NCBI GenBank assembly: GCA_001797415.1
Contig: MGPL01000053.1
Coordinates: 9,399 to 15,813, forward strand
DNA length: 6,415 bases
Origin: Deltaproteobacteria bacterium GWA2_55_10
Lineage (GTDB): Bacteria > Desulfobacterota > GWC2-55-46
Reading direction: 5' to 3'
Each line of letters begins with the position of its first letter. Positions within the stretch are counted from its first letter, which is position 1. Position numbers and translations under genes: made by a program. Under the pieces are notes generated by a model, which had not been told where the DNA came from, ran no database searches, and was given only the letters and a program-made list of their open reading frames with translations. Positions 1-6,415 of the stretch are shown here, piece after piece.

Positions 1-2084
1 TCTATAATCACATGATAATGCCGCTCGCTAACAGGCGGGACAAGATGACACAGGCCCTCTGGGGCATAAGGGATTTCAAATACCGCTTCGGCAGAGAGCC
101 TGAGGGCATGTGGCTTCCGGAAACGGCCGTAGACACGGAGACGCTCGAGGTCCTCTCCGAGCTCGGCGTCAAATTCACCATACTCGCGCCCAGGCAGGCC
201 AAACGCGTGAAGCGGAACCAGAAGGGCGCGAGGTGGAAGGACGCCGCCAGCGAGGGCATAGACACGACCGTTCCGTATCTCTGCCACCTGCCCTCGGGAA
301 GGTCGATAGCGGTATTCTTCTACAACGGCGAGATCTCCCACGAGGTCGGCTTCGGCCACCTGCTTGACAACGGCGAGGAATTCGCAAAGAGGCTCTCAAG
401 CGCGTTCCCGGCGGACAACGGGAACGCCGCGCTCGTGCACATAGCGACTGACGGAGAATCGTACGGCCACCACCACAGGCACGGCGAAATGGCGCTCTCG
501 TACTGCCTTTACTTCATCGAGTCGCAGGGGCTGGCGAAGCTCACGAACTACGCCGAGTTCCTCTCCATGTTCCCGCCCGAGAGCCTTGTAGAGATTCACG
601 ACAACTCCTCATGGAGCTGCGTACACGGAATAGAGCGCTGGAGGGCAGACTGCGGCTGCTCTACAGGGGGCTATCCGGAATGGAACCAGGCATGGAGAGG
701 CCCGCTGAGAGAGGCCTTTGACTGGCTCCGGGATACGCTCGCCCCGATATTTGAGAACACGGCGGGAAAATACCTCCAGGACCCCTGGGAGGCAAGGGAC
801 GACTACATAGAAGTCGTCAACGACAGGTCGGTCGGGAATATAGACGCCTTCTTTGAAAGGCACGCGAAAAGGCCGCTCTCGAAGGAGGAGCAGATAAGGT
901 CGCTTAAGCTCCTCAGCATGCAGAGGAACGCACTTTTAATGTATTCGAGCTGCGGCTGGTTCTTCGACGAGGTCTCGGGGATTGAAGGCGTACAGGTCAT
1001 GATGTACGCCTCGCGCGCATTGCAGCTCGCGGAAGAGGCCGCCGGCATAACCCTGGAACCCGAGTTCGAGACAAGGCTCGAGGCTCTGCCGAGCAACATC
1101 TACGGCAATGCCCGCGACCCTTATAATAAGTTCGTTAAGGTGGCCAAGGTCGACCTCCTGAGGGTCGGCGCGCACCACGCCATCTCATCGCTCTTCAGGG
1201 AATACGGCAGGAACTCCGGGATATTCTCATTCAACGCCGAGAACGAGTTCTACGAGAAGATAGAGGCCGGCCACCACAAGCTCTCGATCGGCAAGACAAG
1301 GATCTACTCAAAGGTCACATGGGAGGAGGCCTCCATCTCCTTTGCCGTGCTCCATCTCGGAGATGTGAGCATATACTGCGGCGTCAGGTTCTCCGGCGGC
1401 GAGGAGGAGTTCGCCCGGGCCCAGACCGAGATCAAGGGCGCGTTCAACAGGGGGGAGATACCCGGCGTCATACGGCTCATGGACGATCACTTCGGGAAAG
1501 GCAGCTATACGCTCTGGCACCTGTTCAGGGACGACCAGAGGAAGATAATAAACGAGATGCTCCTTTCGACGAACAGGGACATCGAGGCCTTTCACAGGCA
1601 GGTCTTCGAGACCCATTACGGGACAATGGACCTCCTGAGGAAGCTCGGCATACCCCTGCCTAAGCAGCTGGGCATCACGGCCGAGTTCATACTGAACCTC
1701 GACCTCGAGGAGCTTCTCAAAAGGCCCGGCCTCGACTTCGAGGAGCTCAAGGCTGTTATAAGCCGCCTCCAAAACCTTCAGATACCCATAGACCCCGAGG
1801 CCATAGGCTATGTATCGGGCAACTGGATAACGGCGCGCATGGAAGAGATAAGCTCTGATTCGGCAAGGCTCGATGAGCTTGAGAGATTGAGGGACGTCCT
1901 GAAGCTCATGCGCGAAACGTCCGTGAAGCTCAACCTCTGGAAGGCGCAGAACCTGTATTTCGCCCTCGGCAAAAAAGCGCTGCCCGAAGCCAGAAAAAAG
2001 TCCGAGCAAGGCGACGAGGCATCGAAGAGGTGGGCAGAGGTATTTGTCGACCTGAGCAACTATTTCCATGTAAGGGCCTGGTGA
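1..2084 (+). CDS. Glycoside hydrolase family 57 protein with DUF3536 region (5' end cut by window edge)
   Basis: A probable cytoplasmic alpha-glucan-acting enzyme; no signal peptide can be judged because the N-terminus is missing. The reading frame is open to the window edge: codons for Y-N-H precede the first ATG at 12 and read smoothly into MIMPLANRRDK, a typical internal GH57 stretch, so that ATG is not the real start. Roughly 100 or more residues, including the family's HxH-type first motif, must lie upstream. Numbering from the ATG at 12, EGMWLPETAVD has Glu37 at the expected nucleophile position and ATDGESYGHHH has Asp147 at the expected acid/base position, so the catalytic pair looks intact. 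WSCVHGIERWRADCGC (Cys203, Cys214, Cys216) looks like the fifth GH57 conserved region. SSCGWFFDE (312-320) lies in what I take to be the DUF3536 part, followed by a helical C-terminal region. The stop overlaps the treY start. The family is known for amylase, amylopullulanase, branching and glucanotransferase activities; the exact substrate here cannot be read from sequence. Family call firm, activity uncertain. Confidence 0.9.
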   Translation, partial: YNHMIMPLANRRDKMTQALWGIRDFKYRFGREPEGMWLPETAVDTETLEVLSELGVKFTILAPRQAKRVKRNQKGARWKDAASEGIDTTVPYLCHLPSGRSIAVFFYNGEISHEVGFGHLLDNGEEFAKRLSSAFPADNGNAALVHIATDGESYGHHHRHGEMALSYCLYFIESQGLAKLTNYAEFLSMFPPESLVEIHDNSSWSCVHGIERWRADCGCSTGGYPEWNQAWRGPLREAFDWLRDTLAPIFENTAGKYLQDPWEARDDYIEVVNDRSVGNIDAFFERHAKRPLSKEEQIRSLKLLSMQRNALLMYSSCGWFFDEVSGIEGVQVMMYASRALQLAEEAAGITLEPEFETRLEALPSNIYGNARDPYNKFVKVAKVDLLRVGAHHAISSLFREYGRNSGIFSFNAENEFYEKIEAGHHKLSIGKTRIYSKVTWEEASISFAVLHLGDVSIYCGVRFSGGEEEFARAQTEIKGAFNRGEIPGVIRLMDDHFGKGSYTLWHLFRDDQRKIINEMLLSTNRDIEAFHRQVFETHYGTMDLLRKLGIPLPKQLGITAEFILNLDLEELLKRPGLDFEELKAVISRLQNLQIPIDPEAIGYVSGNWITARMEEISSDSARLDELERLRDVLKLMRETSVKLNLWKAQNLYFALGKKALPEARKKSEQGDEASKRWAEVFVDLSNYFHVRAW
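2072..2076 (+). promoter_or_regulatory. Ribosome binding site of treY (moderate)
   Basis: AAGGG lies seven bases before the ATG at 2084, inside the last codons of the GH57 gene. It supports initiation at 2084 (or at the GTG directly before it at 2081) rather than at the in-frame ATG at 2030. The match to the Shine-Dalgarno consensus is only moderate, so coupling to the upstream stop codon may also help initiation. Confidence 0.45.
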
Positions 2085-4870
2085 TGAGGGTCCCCTCGTC
2101 GACCTACAGGCTGCAGTACAACTCCGCCTTCGGCTTTAAACACGCGTCCGGGATAATCGACTATCTCTCTCTTCTCGGCATCTCGGACATCTACGCCTCC
2201 CCGGTCTTCAAGGCCCGCAAGGGCAGCCTGCACGGCTACGACATCATTGACCACAACAGGATAAACCCGGAGGTCGGGACGCCCGAAGAGCTCGGAGCCC
2301 TGTTGAAGAGGCTCGCCTCTCTCGACATGGGCTGGGTGCAGGACTTCGTGCCCAACCACATGGCCTACGACGGCTCGAACGCGGAGCTTATGGACGTGCT
2401 GGAGAAAGGGAAGAGCTCAAGGTACATCGGCTTCTTCGACATCGAGTGGGACCATCCGTATGAGGGCATAAAGGACAAGGTGCTCGCTCCGTTCCTCGGC
2501 AGGATATACGGCGAGGCGCTCGAGGCAGGCGAGATACGGTTGGGCTACACGGAAGACGGCCTGAAGGTAAGTTATTACAATTATTCATTCCCGTTGAGAA
2601 TCGAATCATACTCGGCCTTCCTCACGCACGGCCTCAAAAGGCTCACCTTCAAGCTCGGCAGGGAGCACCCGGACTACATAAAGATATTAGGCATACTCTA
2701 TGTCCTCAAGAACCTCTCGCTGACGAGCGAGAGCGCGGATCTCGATGACCAGGTGATCTTCGTAAAGAAGATGCTCTGGGAGCTCTATACGAAGAACCCC
2801 GAAATAAAGAGGCATGTGGACGAGAGCCTCTCCGCGTTCAACGGCTCTCTGGAAGACCCGGAGAGCTTCAACCTCCTGGACAGGCTCCTCTCCGAGCAGT
2901 TCTTCAAGCTCTCGTTCTGGAAGGTCGCGGCAGAGGAGATAAACTACAGGCGGTTCTTCAACATCAACGGGCTTATTACGCTCCGCACCGGAGACGAGCG
3001 CGTATTCGACAACACGCATTCGCTGCTGCTCAAACTCATTGAAAGCGGCGTGACCGGCATAAGAGTAGACCACATAGACGGCCTGCAGAACCCGCTCAAG
3101 TATCTCAAGACGCTCAGGAGCCGGGCCGGAGAGGCCTATATTGTTGTCGAAAAGATACTCGGGAGCGAGGAGGAGCTTCCGCGCTCATGGCCCGTCGAAG
3201 GCACGACCGGATACGATTTTCTCTCAGCCCTCAACGGCATCTTCTGCGACCAGGGCAATGAATCCCGGTTCACGCGGATATACGCCAACTTCACCGGCCT
3301 CAAGGCGCGTTATCCCGCGCTCTTCCATGAAAAGAAGAAGCTCATAACCGAGATGGACATGATGAGCGACGTCAGCAACCTCGCTCAGATGTTGAAGCTC
3401 ACGCTCATGCGCGACAGGTACGGCAGCGACATAACGCTTCCGGGCCTGAAGAGCGCCATAGTCGAGGTCATGGCCGCCTTCCCGGTCTACAGGACGTATA
3501 TCTGCTCCGAGTCCGTAACGGACGCGGATATCAGGCACATCAAGGATGCCGTATACAGGGCCATCGCCAGGAGACCTGACCTCTTGAACGAGCTTACGTT
3601 CATAGAGAAGGTGCTGACGCTCAATTACAGGGAGTACCTGAGCGAGGACGAGAAGAAAGAATGGCTGATGTTCGTTATGAGGTTCCAGCAGTTCACCGGC
3701 CCGCTCATGGCAAAGGGCATCGAGGACACGCTCTTCTACGTCTACAACAGGCTCATTTCCCTTAACGAGGTCGGCGGCTCGCCGGGGCGCTTCGGGCTTC
3801 CTCTCGAGGACTTCCATTCGCGCATGAAGGGCGCGGCAGGCTTGACGCCCTATTCCATGAACGCCACCTCGACGCACGACACCAAGCGGGGCGAGGACGC
3901 GCGGGCGAGGATAAACGTACTCTCCGAGACGCCGGACGAATGGGCGGCGGCGCTCAGGAAATGGAGCGCGCTGAACAGGAGGAGAAAGAGAAAAGCGGGC
4001 GACTTGAGCGTTCCGGACAAGAATGACGAATACTTCCTCTATCAGACGCTCCTGGGGACGTTTCCCTTTTCAGGCGGAATGGATAAGTACCGCGAGCGCA
4101 TAAAGGCATTTACAATAAAGGCGGTCCGCGAGGCCAAGATACATACCGCATGGCTCAGGCCGGACAAGGAATATGAGGAGGCGTTCATCAAATTCGTAGA
4201 AGGCATCCTCAGGGACTCTCCTGAAAACCTCTTCTTGAAAGAGTTCCTTCCCTTTCAGGGCAAAATTGCCTGGTACGGTATCCTGAACTCTCTTGCTCAG
4301 CTCGCAATAAAGGCGGCGGCGCCGGGCGTGCCGGACTTCTATCAGGGGGCCGAGCTATGGGACCTGAGCCTCGTCGACCCTGACAACCGCCGTCCGGTTG
4401 ACTTCGCCAGGAGGGCGGAGATGCTCAAGATCATCCGGACGCGGATGGCAAAGGACCGCTCTGTCCTCATTGATGACTTGCTCGCCTCGCCTGAGGACGG
4501 CAGGATAAAGCTCTTCACGACCCACGCGGCGCTTGCCGCAAGGAAGTCCAGGAAGGAGCTCTTCAGGGACGGCGCTTACCTGCCTGTTGAAATAAAGGGC
4601 AGGCTCAGGAGAAACCTTATAGCCTTTGCGAGGACTCTGGATAAGGAGGCGGCAATTGTAATCGCGCCCCGCTTCATGACTGCCGTAATCCCGGAGCGGA
4701 GCTGGCCGGTCGGAGAGGTCTGGGCAGGCACTTACCTGGATTTGCCGGACGGACTTCAAAGAGTACGCTTCAGGGACGCGTTTACCGGAAAGGCCATCTC
4801 CTTTTCCGGCCCTGTCGAGGCCGCGGCAGCGCTCGCACAATTTCCCGTCGCCTTCCTCGTAACAGACTGA
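2084..4870 (+). CDS. treY: Maltooligosyl trehalose synthase (TreY), GH13 family
   Basis: A cytoplasmic intramolecular transglycosylase that turns the reducing-end alpha-1,4 bond of a maltodextrin into an alpha,alpha-1,1 bond, giving maltooligosyl trehalose; TreZ normally then releases trehalose. The 928-residue product opens with MRVPSSTYRLQYN, the family's N-terminal signature, which fixes the start at 2084; an in-frame ATG at 2030 would add 18 residues unlike the family. GSLHGYDIIDHN (47-58) and DFVPNHM (87-93) form the first conserved regions. GIRVDHIDGL holds the expected nucleophile Asp329, VVEKIL the acid/base Glu356, and STHDTKRGED the transition-state Asp599. The 27-residue spacing from Asp329 to Glu356 matches the Asp228/Glu255 pair I recall for Sulfolobus TreY. 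PGVPDFYQGAELWDLSLVDP (747-766) and NRRPVDF are the typical C-terminal TreY motif. The protein is longer than the archaeal enzyme of about 720 residues but within the range of bacterial TreY. The start shares one base with the GH57 stop, implying a shared operon. No frameshift or missing key residue is seen. Confidence 0.97.
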   Translation: MRVPSSTYRLQYNSAFGFKHASGIIDYLSLLGISDIYASPVFKARKGSLHGYDIIDHNRINPEVGTPEELGALLKRLASLDMGWVQDFVPNHMAYDGSNAELMDVLEKGKSSRYIGFFDIEWDHPYEGIKDKVLAPFLGRIYGEALEAGEIRLGYTEDGLKVSYYNYSFPLRIESYSAFLTHGLKRLTFKLGREHPDYIKILGILYVLKNLSLTSESADLDDQVIFVKKMLWELYTKNPEIKRHVDESLSAFNGSLEDPESFNLLDRLLSEQFFKLSFWKVAAEEINYRRFFNINGLITLRTGDERVFDNTHSLLLKLIESGVTGIRVDHIDGLQNPLKYLKTLRSRAGEAYIVVEKILGSEEELPRSWPVEGTTGYDFLSALNGIFCDQGNESRFTRIYANFTGLKARYPALFHEKKKLITEMDMMSDVSNLAQMLKLTLMRDRYGSDITLPGLKSAIVEVMAAFPVYRTYICSESVTDADIRHIKDAVYRAIARRPDLLNELTFIEKVLTLNYREYLSEDEKKEWLMFVMRFQQFTGPLMAKGIEDTLFYVYNRLISLNEVGGSPGRFGLPLEDFHSRMKGAAGLTPYSMNATSTHDTKRGEDARARINVLSETPDEWAAALRKWSALNRRRKRKAGDLSVPDKNDEYFLYQTLLGTFPFSGGMDKYRERIKAFTIKAVREAKIHTAWLRPDKEYEEAFIKFVEGILRDSPENLFLKEFLPFQGKIAWYGILNSLAQLAIKAAAPGVPDFYQGAELWDLSLVDPDNRRPVDFARRAEMLKIIRTRMAKDRSVLIDDLLASPEDGRIKLFTTHAALAARKSRKELFRDGAYLPVEIKGRLRRNLIAFARTLDKEAAIVIAPRFMTAVIPERSWPVGEVWAGTYLDLPDGLQRVRFRDAFTGKAISFSGPVEAAAALAQFPVAFLVTD
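4785..4809. repeat. Inverted repeat near the treY 3' end (9-base arms, 7-base loop)
   Basis: CCGGAAAGG (4785-4793) can pair with CTTTTCCGG (4801-4809), eight Watson-Crick pairs plus one G-T, around a 7-base loop. It lies inside treY, about 60 bases before its stop and about 70 bases past the flippase stop on the other strand. Neither strand has a run of T after the stem, so it is not a standard intrinsic terminator. It may be chance within coding sequence, or a weak RNA hairpin at the end of the flippase transcript. Confidence 0.3.
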
Positions 4871-4879
4871 GGCCCGGCC

Positions 4880-6277
4880 TTACCTGCCTGTAATCTGCCT
4901 TAATATCTCGGCCGGCCTTAGCCCGGTCATTAAAGAGGCGGCAGTCCCGTATGCGGCAAGGCCCAGGACGACCTGAAGGAGGGCGTTGGGGAAGAAGTAT
5001 ACGCATGCCAGCATGCACCCCGCCGCAGCCATGCACCTTGTGATAAAGCCGATGGGGAGATCGAGCCCCTTGTGCGACAACAACACAATATTCACAAGAA
5101 GGCCGAAGCCTTCGGCTGCCGCGAGCGACCACGGCGCGCCTGCAAGCCCCCAGGCGGGTATGAGCGTGAACGCGATGCCGGCAGAGACAGCCAGCATCCC
5201 CACGGACGAGACGAGGTTCAATCTGCCGAGTTCAACGGCGTTGAACGTGAACCTGGCGCAGGTATTGAGGAAGGCGAAGGCCGTAGCCCAGATGAGCACC
5301 TTTATGGCTCCGCCCGAAGGCGCGAAGCCAGCCCCGCCGAGGATGACCGCTATCGGGTCGGCGGCCGCCATTGTGCCAATGGCCAGCGGCAGCGCGATAA
5401 GAGAGACCGCGCCGAAGCTCCGGGAGAAGAGAACAGCCTGCTGAGCGCCCCGGGATGCCGCGATAAGCGGAAAGACCGAATGCATGAGCGCTTCGGGTAT
5501 TATCCTGACTGATGTCGTTATCCTGAACGCCAGCGCGTAGTAGCCCATATCCTCCATGCTGCCGAAGAAGTAAAGAGCTAATGGGCCGAGCATGAGGTAG
5601 GCAGTATTTATCGTATTCGCTGTCCCGATTGGAAAGGCCTCTTTCAGGACCGAGCCGAAGGAGACCTTGCTCCCCCGGCAGGGCCTTGCCTGTTGCCGCG
5701 ACATTACCGCGAGGAGCGCAAAACCGGGAAGATTGGAGAGCACATATATGGCGAGCACGGCCTCTACGCCCTTGCCGAGCCAGACGGCGGCCATAACGCC
5801 CAGGAGCCCCAGCAACTCCGATCCCATGCCGAGCAGGGCGGGCACTCGCATCCTGAGGCCTGCCCTGAAGGGCACCTCGAGAAACCACCTGAAGGTCGTG
5901 TCCCGGAAAGAGATGAAGAGGCCCAGAGCGGCTATTATTATGAGCGTCGTCATGCCTCCGTCAAAGCCGAAGGCAAAGGCGCAGAGAACGAGAATGGCCA
6001 CTGTAAGAAGAGTCGAGGAGAGGCCCATGATGATGCCCTTCAAGAATATCTCCCCTGAAAGGCCCGGCTCTGTCTTGAGGCGCCTGATGAGGACCGGCGT
6101 TATGCCTGCCTCGGCTATGGCACTGAAGAGCGTCACATAGAAGAAGGCGAAGGAGAACCTGCCGAAGTCAGCGGCCCCGAGATAGCGCGAGAGTACGAGC
6201 ACGAGTATTATGCTCGATGCCTTGTTGAATGCGCTTGCCGAGAGTATCCAGAAGGTGTTGTTTATGACCTTGCCCAC
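4880..6277 (-). CDS. Polysaccharide/oligosaccharide flippase, Wzx-like (MOP/MATE superfamily)
   Basis: An inner-membrane protein of 465 residues, probably moving lipid-linked oligosaccharide units across the membrane for a surface polysaccharide. The N-terminus, INNTFWILSASAFNKASSII followed by SRYLGAADFGRFSFA, is typical of polysaccharide biosynthesis flippases: a first helix, then the LGxxxFGxFSFA turn. I count about 12 to 14 hydrophobic segments by eye, roughly at residues 8-30, 40-60, 82-105, 108-123, 147-166, 170-190, 215-237, 245-260, 285-307, 318-340, 352-374, 380-400, 413-430 and 432-452, joined by short basic loops such as IRRLK (64-68) and near SRQQARPCRGSK. Length is normal for the family. 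The start is GTG at 6277, backed by AGGAAGGG six bases upstream. It overlaps the end of the preceding gene by 16 bases, so the two are probably one operon. Its stop lies 9 bases from the convergent treY stop. The substrate cannot be deduced; an O-antigen, capsule or exopolysaccharide exporter are all possible. Superfamily call is firm, and wzx is not assigned as a name because the pathway is not visible. Confidence 0.9.
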   Translation of the reverse strand: MGKVINNTFWILSASAFNKASSIILVLVLSRYLGAADFGRFSFAFFYVTLFSAIAEAGITPVLIRRLKTEPGLSGEIFLKGIIMGLSSTLLTVAILVLCAFAFGFDGGMTTLIIIAALGLFISFRDTTFRWFLEVPFRAGLRMRVPALLGMGSELLGLLGVMAAVWLGKGVEAVLAIYVLSNLPGFALLAVMSRQQARPCRGSKVSFGSVLKEAFPIGTANTINTAYLMLGPLALYFFGSMEDMGYYALAFRITTSVRIIPEALMHSVFPLIAASRGAQQAVLFSRSFGAVSLIALPLAIGTMAAADPIAVILGGAGFAPSGGAIKVLIWATAFAFLNTCARFTFNAVELGRLNLVSSVGMLAVSAGIAFTLIPAWGLAGAPWSLAAAEGFGLLVNIVLLSHKGLDLPIGFITRCMAAAGCMLACVYFFPNALLQVVLGLAAYGTAASLMTGLRPAEILRQITGR

Positions 6278-6415
6278 GCCACACCCTTCCTGGCCGCAGT
6301 CTTAGCCGCACTCTTCTCCAGAAATAGAAGTATGTCGTCGGCTCGCGCGTCCCAGTCCCATTCCGCCGCGAGCGATACCGCGTCCGCTTTGGTCTTATCG
6401 TAAAGGAAAGGGTCT
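6262..6415 (-). CDS. C-terminal end of an unidentified gene, possibly a group 1 glycosyltransferase (cut by window edge)
   Basis: Fifty codons and a TAA stop (complement of 6262-6264) are open on the - strand to the window edge; the first complete codon ends at 6414. The visible tail reads DPFLYDKTKADAVSLAAEWD, then WDARADDILLFLEKS, and ends in a basic, alanine-rich stretch to WARS. The W-x-W-x-x-R-A-x-x-I-L-x-F-L pattern resembles the last helix of many GT-B (group 1/GT4) glycosyltransferases, which often sit beside flippases in surface polysaccharide loci. This rests on a short tail and on context, so the product is a guess; that it is coding is better supported, by G/C third positions and by the overlap with the flippase start. 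The second open frame here is arginine-rich and looks like a shadow. The last 16 bases overlap the flippase gene. Confidence 0.6.
   Translation of the reverse strand, partial: DPFLYDKTKADAVSLAAEWDWDARADDILLFLEKSAAKTAARKGVAWARS
6284..6291 (-). promoter_or_regulatory. Ribosome binding site of the flippase gene, decides its GTG start
   Basis: On the - strand this reads AGGAAGGG, a good Shine-Dalgarno sequence ending six bases before the GTG at 6277. It lies inside the 3' end of the preceding gene. It is the main reason for accepting the non-ATG start. The product from this start begins MGKVINNTFW, as expected for the family, with the first membrane helix starting near residue 8. Confidence 0.7.

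Noticed and set aside
1308..2069. Long open frame of 253 codons on the - strand opposite the GH57 C-terminal region
   Set aside because: It lies fully antisense to a recognisable GH57-family C-terminus and its product has no recognisable motif. Long antisense frames are expected opposite GC-rich genes with this codon bias.
2030..2083. Upstream in-frame ATG that would extend TreY by 18 residues
   Set aside because: The added residues do not resemble TreY N-termini, the extension would overlap the GH57 gene by 55 bases, and the family signature begins right at the ATG at 2084.
3224..3877. Open frame of 217 codons on the - strand opposite treY
   Set aside because: It covers the conserved TreY catalytic region read backwards, is rich in Arg, Val and Glu, and shows no domain or good start signal.
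4871..4881. AGGCC-C-GGCCT symmetry in the gap between the stop codons as a terminator
   Set aside because: The arms are five bases around a single base, which cannot fold as a hairpin of that length, and no T run follows on either strand.
5003..5016. GCATGC repeated with a 2-base gap
   Set aside because: A short direct repeat within coding sequence giving alternating Ala-Cys-Met residues of a membrane helix; too short to be a meaningful repeat or site.
5102..5116. Perfect 15-base palindrome-like sequence, GCCGAAG-C-CTTCGGC
   Set aside because: It lies inside the flippase coding region and encodes an ordinary Ala-Glu-Gly stretch. The centre is too tight for the full stem, there is no T run, and it occurs once, so chance is the simplest explanation.
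5232..5888. Second open frame of 218 codons on the same strand as the flippase
   Set aside because: It is a shifted frame of the flippase gene, with arginine- and glycine-rich low-complexity output. The flippase frame gives clean membrane helices.

Overview
The window is almost wholly protein-coding and GC-rich. It holds two complete genes and two genes cut by the window edges, and only 9 bases (4871-4879) lie outside a coding region. All genes share the same codon habits: many AGG arginines, many ATA isoleucines, and mostly G or C at third positions elsewhere. With the gene content, this suggests a bacterium of the deltaproteobacterial/Desulfobacterota or Nitrospirota type, possibly an uncultured lineage. 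That placement is an inference from codon style and the gene pair and is not firm.

Left block, + strand (1-4870): a glycoside hydrolase family 57 protein of the type carrying a DUF3536 region, missing its N-terminus at the window edge, is followed by maltooligosyl trehalose synthase (treY). The stop and start codons share one base (TGATG), so the two are almost certainly co-transcribed and probably translationally coupled. TreY converts the reducing-end glucose of a maltodextrin into a trehalosyl unit. A GH57 enzyme acting on alpha-glucans fits as a partner that makes or trims the chains. The usual partner TreZ, which releases free trehalose, is not in the window and could lie upstream.

Right block, - strand (6415-4880): the last 50 codons of an unidentified gene, possibly a group 1 glycosyltransferase, overlap by 16 bases the start of a Wzx/MATE-like polysaccharide flippase with a GTG start and a good ribosome binding site. 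This looks like the end of a cell-surface polysaccharide operon. It meets the trehalose/glucan operon tail to tail, with 9 bases between the stop codons and no obvious U-tract terminator.

No RNA genes, CRISPR arrays, insertion sequences or integration scars were seen. I found no convincing sign of a wholly new system. The most interesting points are the coupled GH57-DUF3536/treY pair and the conserved-looking cysteine motifs of the GH57 protein.
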